A DNA stretch of 64,000 bases from assembly GCF_011682175.1 (NCBI RefSeq), contig NZ_WHJG01000013.1, positions 100,216 through 164,215 on the forward strand, given 5' to 3'. A program made the position numbers and the translations under genes. The notes beneath the pieces are model-generated. The model did no database searches and was not told where the DNA came from. It saw only the letters and a list, made by a program, of their open reading frames with translations. Origin of the DNA: Massilia frigida. Lineage in GTDB: Bacteria; Pseudomonadota; Gammaproteobacteria; Burkholderiales; Burkholderiaceae_D. Of this stretch, positions 8,785 through 19,842 are shown one piece after another (within the stretch, counting starts at the first letter, position 1; every line of letters begins with the position of its first letter).

Positions 8785-8949
8785 CGGTTCGGTTCCGGTG
8801 GGAACATGGCGGGGCCGAACCGCCAGGATGGGACAGCCTGTGCGGACGCTATCTGCGCCGTTCCCGCCACTGCGTGCGGGTGTAGATGCGTGTCTCAGCC
8901 GTTGCCTTGCCTGAACCGCTGCCTGGTCTGAGCCGGGGCGTCCTTGCGC

Positions 8950-9132
8950 CGCTCTGCCTGTGCCGTCGCTCTGCCTGTGCCGTCGCTCTGCCTGTGCCGT
9001 CGCTCTGCCTGTGCCGTCGCTCTGCCTGTGCCATCGCTCTGCCTGTGCCGTCGCTCTGCCTGTGCCGTCGCTCTGCCTGTGCCGTCGCTCTGCCTGTGCC
9101 GCCGCTCGCCTGCGCCGCCGCTCGCCTGCGCC
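8950..9132 (+). repeat. 17-bp tandem repeat (minisatellite)
   Basis: Nine head-to-tail copies of CGCTCTGCCTGTGCCGT run from 8950 to 9102 with only two single-base variants (9018-9034 and 9086-9102), then two degenerate copies to 9132. Because 17 is not a multiple of three and the unit has no stop codon, all frames stay open, which explains several false ORFs here. It sits between two convergent genes (8784 and 9192). Confidence 0.9.
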
Positions 9133-9191
9133 TATGCATCTGGGCCGTTGCACTCCATCCCCTTGCCGTCGCGCCCCGGCCGGCCCGTCGT

Positions 9192-9977
9192 TTAGCGCGC
9201 CGGAATGCCTTGCCCGGCCTCCGCTTCGGTCGGCTTGCGCTGCACCCAGTTGTCGTACTTGCGCTCAAGCCGGCGTGAGGTGCCGTCGCGGTCCATCGCG
9301 TCGAGCGCGGCATTCATCTTGCCAATCACGGCGTCGGGAATGGCGGGGTTGCAGGCGAGATAGACCTTGATCCGGTTGAACACCAGCACGGGGACAATCT
9401 TCCCCGCCCAGCCGTTTTGCTCCATGACGCTGCTGCCAGGACGCAAACCGGCGGCCCACAGGTCGATCCTATTCATCAGCAATTTTTGCGGATTGAGCAT
9501 GTCGTTCGGCGCCGGATCGACCTGGAAACCGCGCGAGCGCAGATAGTCGTCGCGCGCGTCGCCGTTGTAGGTGCCGATGCGCAGCCCGCGCGCGTCTTCC
9601 AGCGTGGTGAGCTGATAAGCGCGGTCGGCCCGCCCCAGCAGCACCCACTCGCCCTCGTCGGTCGGCCCCACCCATTTGAACAGTTGCTCGCGTTCGGGCG
9701 TGCGCGTGGTCGCGTAGACGCAGCCGTTGGGCCGCTGCACGGCCGCGGTATAGGCGCGCTTCCAGGGAAGCAGGTCGATCGAATAACTGATCGATGCGCG
9801 CGCCATGATTTCGCGGACCTTGTCGGTGGAATAGCCGATCACGCGCTCCCCGTCCAGCATGCTGGCCGGCGGCGAATATTCGGTCGTGATGTACAGCCGG
9901 GGAGCAGCCTGCGGCGCGGCGGCCTGGACATCCGCCCCGGCCAGCAATCCCGCAACAAGTAATAACTGCTTCACCAT
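9192..9977 (-). CDS. Periplasmic solute-binding protein, SBP_bac_3-like
   Basis: A 261-residue protein with a signal peptide (MVKQLLLVAGLLAG, cleaved near VQA-AA). The mature part follows the family-3 amino-acid-binding fold: YITTEYSPPAS at the N-terminus, a GYSTDKVREIM helix, LPWKRAYTAA, then a RGLRIGTYNGDA second-lobe start. It resembles the stand-alone binding proteins common in Oxalobacteraceae and Pseudomonas that lie far from any permease. No transporter genes flank it. Start 9977 is chosen for the signal peptide; the 36-codon upstream extension is unlike a leader. The ligand is unknown. Confidence 0.75.
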   Translation of the reverse strand: MVKQLLLVAGLLAGADVQAAAPQAAPRLYITTEYSPPASMLDGERVIGYSTDKVREIMARASISYSIDLLPWKRAYTAAVQRPNGCVYATTRTPEREQLFKWVGPTDEGEWVLLGRADRAYQLTTLEDARGLRIGTYNGDARDDYLRSRGFQVDPAPNDMLNPQKLLMNRIDLWAAGLRPGSSVMEQNGWAGKIVPVLVFNRIKVYLACNPAIPDAVIGKMNAALDAMDRDGTSRRLERKYDNWVQRKPTEAEAGQGIPAR

Positions 9978-10296
9978 ACCCGGCCCTTGCGATTCCCTCG
10001 TCAAAGCATACCAGTTCCCGCGTTGAGGCGGCAATCGTGCTGCTGAGTACGAATCAGCCAGGGGAAATTTAATCCGGGAATGCAAAAAAGGGGGCGGAGG
10101 AGCACGTTGAGCAAGTCATTTTGGCCCTGGCATTCAACACCGCCATGCCTGCCAGTGGCAGGAATGACGGTGTTGAAGTGTATGGTCAAAAACGCTTCAC
10201 TTAGCGGCATTAGCCACTGACAGGCATGACGGTGTCACGTCCGGGGCCAATAAGGCCAATCAATCTCTGCGCAGCGGGCAAGGCCGCCGCGACGAC
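9978..10296. other. Intergenic region with palindromic repeat
   Basis: About 320 bp between two minus-strand genes. It holds the palindrome at 10133-10177 and a diverged partial copy around 10211-10240 (GCCACTGACAGGCATGACGG). No gene is visible. Confidence 0.6.
10133..10177. repeat. 45-bp interspersed palindrome
   Basis: Outer arms TTCAACACCG (10133-10142) and CGGTGTTGAA (10168-10177) are perfectly complementary, and an inner CCTGCC/GGCAGG pair closes an AGT loop. It resembles REP-like palindromic units scattered between genes; related CAGGCATGACGG sequence follows about 50 bp later. Confidence 0.7.
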
Positions 10297-11442
10297 TTAC
10301 GCCTGGACTTGCGCCAGCGCCACGGTGGCGTGACGCGCCACCAACTCGTGATACAGCGCGGTATAGCTCTTGGCCATCTGCTCGGCGGTAAACAATTCCC
10401 AGTAGCGCGCTTCGGCGCGCTTGCCCATGGCTTGCGCCAGTTCCGGGTTATCCCACAGCGTGCGCATGGCGTCGCCAAATGCTTGCGGATCGCTCGGCGG
10501 CACCACCAGACCAGTTTCAGCATCGATGTTGATGTAGGTCGTGCCGGTGCCGATCTCGCTCGAAATCATCGGCTTGCCGTACATCGCCCCTTCCAGCAGC
10601 GAAATACCGAACGCCTCCGAACGCAAATGCGAGGGGAACACCAGCGCGTAGCACAGGGTCAGCAAGGCCACCTTGTCGGCCTCGTCGAGCGCGCCGACGA
10701 ACAGCACGTGGGTCAGGCCGAGCCGTTCGGCGTGCGCCTTGAGTTCGGTCTCGATCGGACCGGCGCCGACGATCACCACCGGATAATCGGTATTGGCGAC
10801 CGCATCGAGCAGGATATGCAAGCCCTTGTAGTAGCGCAGCACGCCGACGAACAGGAAGAAGCGCTCGCCGATCTGGGCACGCCATTTGTCCATGCGCGCC
10901 TGGTCCGGTTCCGGATAAATGGTCTTGTCCAGGCCGTAGGTGATGACGCGCGTCTTGTCGCGATAACGGTCCAGCACGGCCGACGAGGCCATGTAGTTGG
11001 GCGAGGTGGCGACGATGGTGTCGACACTTTGCAGGAAACGGTGCTTGAGCGGCTGGTACAGGCGCAGCAACTGCTTCTGGCGCACGATGTCGGAGTGGTA
11101 GGTCACCAGGCTCGGCTTCTTGATGCGCGAAATAAAGTGCGCCAGGTCCATGAAGGGCCACGGGAAGTGATAGTGCACCACGTCCGCTTCCTCGGCCATG
11201 CGCGCCAGTTCGCCAAAGGCGGCCAGTGAAAACCCGGTCGAGGAAATCTCGAAGTCAAGCGGCAGCAGGCGCACCTTGTGGCCTTCGAAGTCGACGTCGC
11301 GCTTTTCCTTCTGGCGCGTGAGCGTCAGTACCTCATTGCGTACGCCCAGGCGACCCGTGCCGACGCACATCTGCCGGATGACCTGCTCGACGCCGCCCAC
11401 CGATTCCGGGAAATAGGTTTTATAGAAATGTAGGACACGCAT
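10297..11442 (-). CDS. GT4 glycosyltransferase, WbpY/WbpZ-like
   Basis: A 381-residue GT-B enzyme. The N-terminal acceptor lobe starts MRVLHFYKTYFPESVGG with the GGVEQVIR loop; the C-terminal nucleotide-sugar lobe has FVGVLRYYKGL and the GT4 motif SEAFGISLLEGAMYGKP (E-x7-E). Start and glycine pattern recall the WbpY/WbpZ rhamnosyltransferases of Pseudomonas A-band polysaccharide, which fits the upstream gmd and rmd genes. It is last in a minus-strand operon gmd-rmd-GT-GT, 31 bp after the previous gene. Likely a cytoplasmic enzyme adding D-rhamnose to a lipid-linked glycan; the acceptor is inferred. Confidence 0.8.
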   Translation of the reverse strand: MRVLHFYKTYFPESVGGVEQVIRQMCVGTGRLGVRNEVLTLTRQKEKRDVDFEGHKVRLLPLDFEISSTGFSLAAFGELARMAEEADVVHYHFPWPFMDLAHFISRIKKPSLVTYHSDIVRQKQLLRLYQPLKHRFLQSVDTIVATSPNYMASSAVLDRYRDKTRVITYGLDKTIYPEPDQARMDKWRAQIGERFFLFVGVLRYYKGLHILLDAVANTDYPVVIVGAGPIETELKAHAERLGLTHVLFVGALDEADKVALLTLCYALVFPSHLRSEAFGISLLEGAMYGKPMISSEIGTGTTYINIDAETGLVVPPSDPQAFGDAMRTLWDNPELAQAMGKRAEARYWELFTAEQMAKSYTALYHELVARHATVALAQVQA

Positions 11443-11473
11443 AGTTTCGCAAATGGCTCAGTACGACGTCAGA

Positions 11474-12607
11474 TTATTGGGAAAGGACAGCACGATACAC
11501 GGCGGCGGTTTGCAGCGCGGTGTCGTGCCAGGTCAACTGGGCTGCGCGAGCGCGGCCCGCCGCAATGCAACGCGAGCGCAGCGCATCGTCGCGCGCCAGC
11601 GCTTGCATCGCCGCGGCGATGTCGCCAGTGTTGCCCGGATCGACGTCAAGCGCCGCGCCCCGGGTTACTTCCGGCAAGGAACTGCTATTCGAGGCCACCA
11701 CCGGCACCCCCGATGCAAACGCCTCGACGACGGGGATACCGAAACCTTCATACAAAGACGGAAACACAAACACGCCCGCGCCCGCATACACATGGCGCAG
11801 GCTATCGGCGCCGGTCAGCTGGTTCAGCCACACGACCTGCTCGCCGTCCTGCCGCGCCGCGGTGATGCGCGCGATCAACTCTTCGCAGCGCCAGCCGGCG
11901 CCGCCGACAATCACCAGCTGGCGCTCGGCCCGCAGCGCATCCGGCAAACTCAGGTAGGCGCTGAGCAGGCGCTCGACGTTCTTGCGCGGCTGCAAAGTAC
12001 CGACAAACAAAAAATAGCCAGCCCGCAGGCCGCTCTGGAGCAAGGTCGCCGCCACGGCGGACGCATCGGGCGCCTGCAGCCACGCCGCGTCGACGCCGTT
12101 GGGCACCACGCTGATCCTGTTTTCATCGACCCCGAAGCATTCGACCAGTTCACCGATCGCAAAGTTCGACACCGCGATCACATGCTGGGCCTTGCGCGCG
12201 GCTTTTTGCTGCATCCAGTTCTTGGCGCGCCGCATGCCGGGGCTGCACCACTGCGGATACTTGATCGGCAGCGCATCGTGCAGGGTCGCCACCACCGGGC
12301 AATCCATGCGCACGATGCGGTAATCGGTCGCGTGAAAAATATCGGCCGGCATGTGCACCCGGTTCGCGCGCGGCGTGAGCAAATCGGTAAGGCTGGCCGC
12401 CTCGAACGATTGCGGCATGGCCTGGCCCACGCTGATCGCCGTGGCGTCGCCGCGCGGGCGCGGATACGAATACGCGGCCACCTCGCAGCCGGCCTGCGGC
12501 AAGTGCTGCAGCAGCGCCTGGGTGTACACCCCGATCCCGTCCAGCCGTCCACCGGTCAGGCCCGGTTCGATCATGGTCGTACCCAGGCCGACGCGCACGC
12601 GGCTCAC
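11474..12607 (-). CDS. GT4 glycosyltransferase, WbpX-like
   Basis: A 377-residue GT4-family enzyme. The N-terminus reads VGLGTTMIEPGLTGGRLDGIG (positions about 6-26, abbreviated to its key GG and DGIG), followed by a YTQALLQHL helix; the donor lobe has FVGTLQPRKNVERLL and YEGFGIPVVEAFASG. The start overlaps the rmd stop by four bases, so both are translated in one unit. It probably transfers D-rhamnose from GDP-D-rhamnose to a growing chain, an inference from the neighbours. Confidence 0.78.
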   Translation of the reverse strand: MSRVRVGLGTTMIEPGLTGGRLDGIGVYTQALLQHLPQAGCEVAAYSYPRPRGDATAISVGQAMPQSFEAASLTDLLTPRANRVHMPADIFHATDYRIVRMDCPVVATLHDALPIKYPQWCSPGMRRAKNWMQQKAARKAQHVIAVSNFAIGELVECFGVDENRISVVPNGVDAAWLQAPDASAVAATLLQSGLRAGYFLFVGTLQPRKNVERLLSAYLSLPDALRAERQLVIVGGAGWRCEELIARITAARQDGEQVVWLNQLTGADSLRHVYAGAGVFVFPSLYEGFGIPVVEAFASGVPVVASNSSSLPEVTRGAALDVDPGNTGDIAAAMQALARDDALRSRCIAAGRARAAQLTWHDTALQTAAVYRAVLSQ

Positions 12608-13548
12608 GCCTGGTACATCCAGCGCAGCGTGTCGGCGAGCGGAATCGGGGACATGGCCCCGATCGCGCTGCGCAGTTTTTCATTGTTGCCCATCAAGACC
12701 AAGACATCCTTGGCGCGCACGAAAGCCGGATTGACCCTGACCTCGATCTGGTAGCCGGCAATCGACTCCATCAGCGCGATGACCTCGCCCAGCGAATGCG
12801 CCTGGCCGGAGCAGATATTGAAGGTCTGGCCGGCGACGTTGGCCACCAGCAGGCGGCGGTAGCTGTCGGCCACCATGCGCACGTCGGAAAAATCGCGCGC
12901 GATGGCTTGGTTGCCCAGTTCGATCACCGGGGCCGCCTTGCGGAAATGCGCAACGATCTTCGGCAACAGGAAATTCTCATCCTGGCCCACACCGGTATAG
13001 TTGAATGGCCGCACGATGATAATCGGCAGCTTGTCACTCCACAACTGCGCCATGTGTTCCATGGCCAGCTTGCTGACGGCGTAATCGTTGGCCGGCGCGC
13101 TCGCCAGGGATTCATCGATCTGGCCGACGCTGGCGTTGCCGTAGACATTGGCGGACGATGCCAGCAGCACCGCCGACGGCTGCTGGCGCTGGGCCGCGAG
13201 CGCTTCGAGCAGGTTGCGGGTGCCGACGATGTTGACGCGGTAAATCAGTTCGGCGTTGGCATGCGCCACGAAGGCGATCCCGGCCAGGTGCACCACGACG
13301 TCCGGCTGCACCTGTTCGACCATGGCGGCCACGGCGGCACGGTCAAGCAGGTCGACCGCGAACACATCGGCGTCAAGCGGATGGTCGCCATGGCCCGGCA
13401 CCACGGTGCCGAACACGCGATAGCCGCAAGCAGCCAGTTCGCGCGCCACGTAGCGCCCCGTGAAGCCGTGCAGGCCGGTGATCAGGGCACGCTTGCCCTG
13501 CCCTTCGGCGCCGGGCGCGGGAGACGTTTCCGTGACCATGGCCGTCAT
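12604..13548 (-). CDS. rmd: GDP-6-deoxy-D-mannose (GDP-D-rhamnose) reductase
   Basis: A 314-residue extended SDR enzyme. The NAD(P)-binding motif is ITGLHGFTGRYVA, the active-site pair is YAVSK, and LAGIAFVAHANAE with a FNYTG segment matches Rmd/GDP-4-keto-6-deoxymannose reductases rather than GDP-fucose synthases. It reduces the gmd product to GDP-D-rhamnose. It starts 1 bp after gmd and overlaps the next glycosyltransferase. A GDP-6-deoxytalose synthase is possible but less likely. Confidence 0.82.
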   Translation of the reverse strand: MTAMVTETSPAPGAEGQGKRALITGLHGFTGRYVARELAACGYRVFGTVVPGHGDHPLDADVFAVDLLDRAAVAAMVEQVQPDVVVHLAGIAFVAHANAELIYRVNIVGTRNLLEALAAQRQQPSAVLLASSANVYGNASVGQIDESLASAPANDYAVSKLAMEHMAQLWSDKLPIIIVRPFNYTGVGQDENFLLPKIVAHFRKAAPVIELGNQAIARDFSDVRMVADSYRRLLVANVAGQTFNICSGQAHSLGEVIALMESIAGYQIEVRVNPAFVRAKDVLVLMGNNEKLRSAIGAMSPIPLADTLRWMYQA

Positions 13549-13549
13549 A

Positions 13550-14934
<1,385 letters not shown>

Positions 14935-17247
14935 TCAGCGTTCCGAGACCGCGTCGACCACGCACAAGGCCGTCATGTTGACGATGCGGCGCACCGTGGC
15001 TGATGGCGTCAGGATGTGCACCGGCTTGGCGCAGCCGAGCAGCACCGGGCCGATCGCGATGCCGTTGCCGGCCGCAGTCTTGAGCAGGTTGTAGGCGATG
15101 TTGGCGCTGTCGATATTCGGCATCACCAGCAGGTTGGCCTCGCCTTGCAGGGTCGAGTGCGGCATCAGCTGCTTGCGCAGCTTGGCGTCGAGCGCCACGT
15201 CGCCGTGCATCTCGCCATCGATTTCCAGCTGCGGCGCCTTTTGCTGCACCAGCGCCAGCGCCGCCCGCATCTTCTGGGCCGAGGCGCTGTTGGCCGAACC
15301 GAAGTTCGAGTGCGACAACAGGGCCGCGCGCGGAATCAGGCCGAAGCGGCTCATCTCGTCGGCCGCCATGATGGTGATCTCGGCCAGCTGCTCGGCGCTC
15401 GGGTTTTCGTTGACGTGGGTGTCGACGATGGCCATCTGGCGTTCCGGCAATATCAGGAAATTCATGGCCGCGTACACATTGGCGCCCTCGCGCTTGCCCA
15501 AGACCTGGTCGATATAGTGCAGGTGCAAATTGGTGGTGCCGAAAGTGCCGCAGATCATGCCGTCGGCGTCGCCCTTGTGGATCATCATCGCGCCGATCAG
15601 GCTGTGGCGGCGGCGCATTTCCAGCTTGGCGTATTCCTGGGTCACGCCTTTGCGCATGGTCATCGCGTAATAGGTCTGCCAGTAATCGCGGTAGCGGTCT
15701 TCGTGGTCCGGGTTGATCACGTCGAAATGCTCGCCCTGCTTCAAGCGCAGGCCGAACTTCTCGATGCGCTGCTCCAGCACGCTCGGACGGCCGACCAGGA
15801 TCGGGCGCGCCAGTTTCTCGTCGACCACCACCTGCACCGCGCGCAGCACGCGCTCTTCTTCGCCTTCGGCGTAGACGATGCGCTTGAGTTCCGGCGGGGC
15901 CGCCTTGGCCACCGCGAACAGCGGCTTCATGAAGGTGCCGCTGCGGTACACGAATTGCTGCAGGCTGTCGGCGTAGGCTTCCAGGTTGGCGATCGGACGC
16001 GTCGCCACGCCCGACTCGAACGCCGCCTTGGCCACGGCCGGGGCGATGTGAATCAGGAGGCGCGGATCGAACGGCATCGGGATCAGGTATTCGGGGCCGA
16101 ACGACAGGTTGCTGATGCCGTAGGTGGTGGCCACCACGTCCGACTGCTCGGCGTGGGCCAGGTCGGCAATCGCGTGCACGACTGCAATTTCCATCTCGCG
16201 CGTGATGGTGGTGGCGCCGCAATCGAGGGCGCCGCGGAAAATGTACGGGAAGCACAGCACATTGTTCACCTGGTTCGGATAATCCGAACGGCCGGTGGCG
16301 ATGATGGCGTCGCCGCGCACGGCCTTGACGTCTTCCGGCAGGATTTCCGGGGTCGGATTGGCCAGCGCCAGAATGAGCGGATTGGCCGCCATTTCCTTGA
16401 CCATATCCTGCTTGAGCACGCCGCCGGCGGACAAGCCCAGGAAAATGTCAGCGCCCGGCATCACTTCGGCCAGGGTGCGGTAAGGCGTGTCTTGCGCGAA
16501 GCGTGCCTTGTCCGGGTCCATCAGTTCGACGCGGCCCTTGTAGACCACGCCGGCCAGGTCGGTCACGTAAATATTTTCGATCGGGAAGCCGAGGTCGACG
16601 ATGAGTTCCAGGCAGGCCAGCGCCGCCGCGCCCGCGCCCGACACCACCAGCTTGCACTCGCGGATATCCTTGCCGACCACCTTGACGCCGTTCAGGATGG
16701 CGGCGCCGACGATGATCGCGGTACCGTGCTGGTCATCGTGGAAGACCGGAATCTTCATGCGGTCGCGCAACTGGCGCTCGATATAGAAGCACTCGGGCGC
16801 CTTGATATCTTCCAGGTTGATGCCGCCAAAGGTCGGTTCCAGCGAAGCGATGATGTCGACCAGCTTGTCCGGGTCTTGCTCGTTGATCTCGATGTCGAAC
16901 ACATCGATGCCGGCGAACTTCTTGAACAGCACGCCCTTGCCTTCCATCACCGGCTTGGAAGCCAGCGGACCGATATTGCCCAGACCCAGCACCGCGGTGC
17001 CATTGGTGATGACGGCCACCAGATTGCCGCGCGCCGTGTATTTATAGGCGTTGCCCGGGTCCTTGACGATTTCTTCGCAGGGAGCCGCGACGCCGGGCGA
17101 GTACGCCAGGGCCAGGTCGCGCTGGTTGAGCAGCTGCTTGGTGGGCGTGACGCTGATTTTTCCGGGACGGGGGCACTCGTGATACTCGAGCGCGGCGAGG
17201 CGCAGTTGCTGGCGCAGTTCTTCCTTCTTCTCTGGTGACGAATCCAT
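14935..17247 (-). CDS. maeB: NADP-dependent malic enzyme, MaeB type with phosphotransacetylase-like domain
   Basis: A 770-residue two-domain protein. Residues 1-430 form the malic enzyme, converting malate to pyruvate, CO2 and [17 protein letters not shown], the [14 protein letters not shown] stretch, [10 protein letters not shown] and [15 protein letters not shown] (dinucleotide binding). Residues 440-770 are a phosphate acetyltransferase-like domain ([30 protein letters not shown]), which in MaeB has no PTA activity but binds acetyl-CoA as an allosteric signal. The length matches the family. Single gene with its own terminator, divergent from the lipoprotein pseudogene. Confidence 0.95.
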   Translation of the reverse strand: MDSSPEKKEELRQQLRLAALEYHECPRPGKISVTPTKQLLNQRDLALAYSPGVAAPCEEIVKDPGNAYKYTARGNLVAVITNGTAVLGLGNIGPLASKPVMEGKGVLFKKFAGIDVFDIEINEQDPDKLVDIIASLEPTFGGINLEDIKAPECFYIERQLRDRMKIPVFHDDQHGTAIIVGAAILNGVKVVGKDIRECKLVVSGAGAAALACLELIVDLGFPIENIYVTDLAGVVYKGRVELMDPDKARFAQDTPYRTLAEVMPGADIFLGLSAGGVLKQDMVKEMAANPLILALANPTPEILPEDVKAVRGDAIIATGRSDYPNQVNNVLCFPYIFRGALDCGATTITREMEIAVVHAIADLAHAEQSDVVATTYGISNLSFGPEYLIPMPFDPRLLIHIAPAVAKAAFESGVATRPIANLEAYADSLQQFVYRSGTFMKPLFAVAKAAPPELKRIVYAEGEEERVLRAVQVVVDEKLARPILVGRPSVLEQRIEKFGLRLKQGEHFDVINPDHEDRYRDYWQTYYAMTMRKGVTQEYAKLEMRRRHSLIGAMMIHKGDADGMICGTFGTTNLHLHYIDQVLGKREGANVYAAMNFLILPERQMAIVDTHVNENPSAEQLAEITIMAADEMSRFGLIPRAALLSHSNFGSANSASAQKMRAALALVQQKAPQLEIDGEMHGDVALDAKLRKQLMPHSTLQGEANLLVMPNIDSANIAYNLLKTAAGNGIAIGPVLLGCAKPVHILTPSATVRRIVNMTALCVVDAVSER

Positions 17248-17567
17248 GCTGGTACGGCCTTCCTGTGTACTGTCGGGGACTGACGATTTTATCAGACGTG
17301 ATCTTTCAACAAGCTACGTATTTTCACCAACGTCGGGTCAATTGCCCCAAAACACGAAAATTTCATCGCAACAGACAAAAAAGCGATCGCTCGCTCGGCG
17401 CTACAGCCCGGTACACATGGCCGACAGTTGATACAAATCCTAGACAGAAACGCAATAGACCCATGCGGGGAGCCAGCCAGACAATGCACGGGCATCGCGG
17501 CGCTGCGGGCGGGAGACCCGCTCCTGCGCGGCGCGAGCCTTCGCCAACCCTGTGAAAAGAGCGTCCC
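17248..17567. other. Divergent promoter region
   Basis: 320 bp between maeB (minus) and the BNR lipoprotein pseudogene (plus). The maeB-proximal part is AT-richer (17280-17390). No reading frame or repeat worth calling was seen. Confidence 0.5.
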
Positions 17568-18776
17568 ATGAACCCTATTCAACAATGCCTTCCCGCCGGC
17601 CTGATCGCCGCCACCCTGCTGACCGGATGCGGCGGTGGCGGCGGTGACGGCGGCAAACCCTTGCCCCCTCCCGCGCCGGACCCGGTCGCGCGCGTCGACG
17701 TGCTGCTCAATCACGAGCGCGGCATGAACGCCATCAGCATCGACGACAAGCATGCTTACATCGCGCTGACCAATACCGAAACCGAGGGCACCGCCGTCCT
17801 GGCCACCGCGCGCGGGGTCAGCACCAAGTCGGCCTGGCAAACGGTCGCCCTGGGCGAGTGCAAGCTGCCGGCCAGCGAGCAGGTCGCAGTGCGGCGCGCG
17901 GCCGACCTCAAGCAGGTGGACGGCAAGACCCTGCTGGTGCAGCCGGCCTGGGGCAGCGCCGACGAACACACGTTGTGCGAGCTGGACCAGGCCAAGATGA
18001 CCTTCCTGCCCAAGGACAAGGATTTCCGCATCTGCTACGAGACCTACTGCGAGCGCATGCAGGTGGGCGACGTCAAGGCGGTCGGCAAGCGCTGGTTCGC
18101 CAACGGCGGCGCCGGCCAGAACGTGTAAATCTCGAACGACCAGGGCCTCACCTGGCGTCCGATCATGGGCACCATGGATAGCATGAGCTGCACCCACCAG
18201 GCGTTCGAGGTGGTGGGCGGGCTGTTGCTGACGGGCGGCGAATGCCCGCTCGACATGGCGTACGTGCGCGCCTACGCCATGAACGCCGACAATTCCGCTC
18301 TGGCTTCCAAGGTTCCGGTACCGATCAGCGTGCCGGAACTGGAAAACCGCAACGTGCATCTGATTACCACCCTGGGCAAGAGCGAGCGCGTCTTCATCGG
18401 CGTCGAAGGCGGCTTGCTGCGCAGCGACGACAGCGGCAAGAGCTACAAGTTCGTGCTCAAGCAACCGCTCAGTGGCGGCACCGGCAACTATCCCTACATC
18501 ACCCGCTTGCTCTCACCCGCCGGCAAACCCAATGTGATCGTGGCGGCCGGTTTCGACAAGGCCAAGGGCTTTCCCTACCTGGCATGGTCGGCCGACAACG
18601 GCGACAAATGGACCGACCTGTCGCCCCTGCTGCCGGGCTACAAGCGCACCACTGCGGACGCCACCAGCGAAGTCACCTCGATTGCCGAAGATGCGCAGGG
18701 ACGCATCCTGGTGACGGTCAACGAAGAGTTCAAGAAAAAAGGCCGCCTGGTGGAGGTCACGCTGGGCCGCCTGTAA
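17568..18776 (+). pseudogene. BNR/Asp-box repeat lipoprotein interrupted by an in-frame TAA
   Basis: Two consecutive reading frames in the same phase (186 and 215 residues) are separated by one TAA at 18126-18128. The first begins with a lipoprotein signal (LLTGC) and a Gly-rich spacer; the second continues with no loss of homology. Right after the stop comes ISNDQGLTW, an Asp-box (S-x-D-x-G-x-x-W), with two more later (SDDSGKSY, SADNGDKW), as in sialidase-like beta propellers. A TAC or TAT (Tyr, giving VYISNDQG) mutated to TAA explains everything. Intact, it would be a 402-residue exported propeller protein of unknown substrate. Confidence 0.8.
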
Positions 18777-18814
18777 GCTGCCGATGCGGAGCTGGCATGG
18801 CTGTACAATCGCGC

Positions 18815-19783
18815 ATGCTCTCCGAATTCGACCTCATCAAGCAGTACTTTAAGCGGCCCCGGCCAGGGCGGGCGGCGCTCGGCATCGGCGACGATTGCGC
18901 GCTGCTCGCGCCCTCGCCCGGCATGCAGATGGCTATTTCATCCGACATGCTGGTCGAGGACCGCCATTTCTTCGCCGGCGCCGATGCGCGCATGCTGGGC
19001 CACAAGTGCCTGGCGGTGAACCTGTCCGACCTGGCGGCGATGGGCGCCAGGCCGGTCGCCTTCACCCTGGCGCTGGCGCTGCCGGCGGCCAATCGCGACT
19101 GGCTGGCCGGGTTTGCGGCTGGCCTGTTCGCGCTGGCCGACCAGCATGGCTGTGAGCTGATCGGCGGCGACACCACCAAAGGCCCGCTCAACATCTGCAT
19201 CACCATTTTCGGCGAACTGGCGCCCGGCCACGCGCTGCGGCGCGACGCCGCCATCGCCGGCGACGACCTCTGGATTTCCGGCACGCTGGGCGACGCCCGC
19301 CTGGCGCTGGCCGGCTACCGCAAGGAATATCCGCTGGACGCTGCCGCGCTGCTGGCGGCAGGCGCCCGCATGCACACGCCCAGCCCGCGCGTGGCGCTCG
19401 GCATGGCGCTGGCCGATGCCAGGCTGGCCCACGCCGCCATCGATATCTCGGACGGGCTGGTGGGCGACCTCGGTCACATCCTGGCCGCCTCCAAGGTGGG
19501 CGCCACGCTCGATGTCGATGCGCTGCCCGCCGGACCGGTACTGGCCGCGCAGCCGCAGGCACTACGGCGGAGCTTCTGCGCGGCCGGCGGCGACGATTAC
19601 GAGTTGTGCTTCACCGCCCCGCGTTCACGGCGCGACGCCATCGTGGCGGCCGCTCATGCAAGTGGCACTGCGGTGACGCGCGTGGGGACCATCGATGCCG
19701 CACCGGGCCTGCGCCTGGTCGACGGCGCCGGGCACGCGCTCGACCTGCAGCTGGCCGCTTTCGACCACTTCGCCAGCGCTTGA
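18815..19783 (+). CDS. thiL: Thiamine-monophosphate kinase
   Basis: A 322-residue enzyme that phosphorylates thiamine monophosphate to thiamine diphosphate, the last step of the pathway. The PurM/ThiL fold is evident: SEFDLIKQYF, the GIGDDCALL metal-binding motif, SSDMLVEDRHF, NLSDLAAMGA, GGDTTKGP and the C-terminal AIDISDGLVGDL. A second ATG at 18797 with GGAG at 18788-18791 is a possible earlier start adding six residues. TACAAT at 18804-18809 could be a -10 box. In many relatives thiL is followed by pgpA and pncC; here pgpA is missing and an unrelated block intervenes. Confidence 0.93.
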   Translation: MLSEFDLIKQYFKRPRPGRAALGIGDDCALLAPSPGMQMAISSDMLVEDRHFFAGADARMLGHKCLAVNLSDLAAMGARPVAFTLALALPAANRDWLAGFAAGLFALADQHGCELIGGDTTKGPLNICITIFGELAPGHALRRDAAIAGDDLWISGTLGDARLALAGYRKEYPLDAAALLAAGARMHTPSPRVALGMALADARLAHAAIDISDGLVGDLGHILAASKVGATLDVDALPAGPVLAAQPQALRRSFCAAGGDDYELCFTAPRSRRDAIVAAAHASGTAVTRVGTIDAAPGLRLVDGAGHALDLQLAAFDHFASA

Positions 19784-19842
19784 TTTTTTCCGATAAATCT
19801 AGCTCCGGTTTTTAAGTCTCGGGGGCGGGCGCCCAACCGCCC

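Noticed and set aside
8886..9370. Open frames with repeated SLCLCRRSACAVA-type sequence
   Set aside because: Produced by a 17-bp tandem repeat that has no stop codon in any frame; not a protein family.
9978..10296. tRNA or small RNA gene in the palindrome-rich spacer
   Set aside because: The stems are palindromic repeats and do not fold into a cloverleaf with conserved T-loop bases.
15016..17238. 740-residue open frame on the plus strand across maeB
   Set aside because: It is the antisense of a clear malic-enzyme gene; GC-rich codon bias keeps opposite frames open. No motif or ribosome site.
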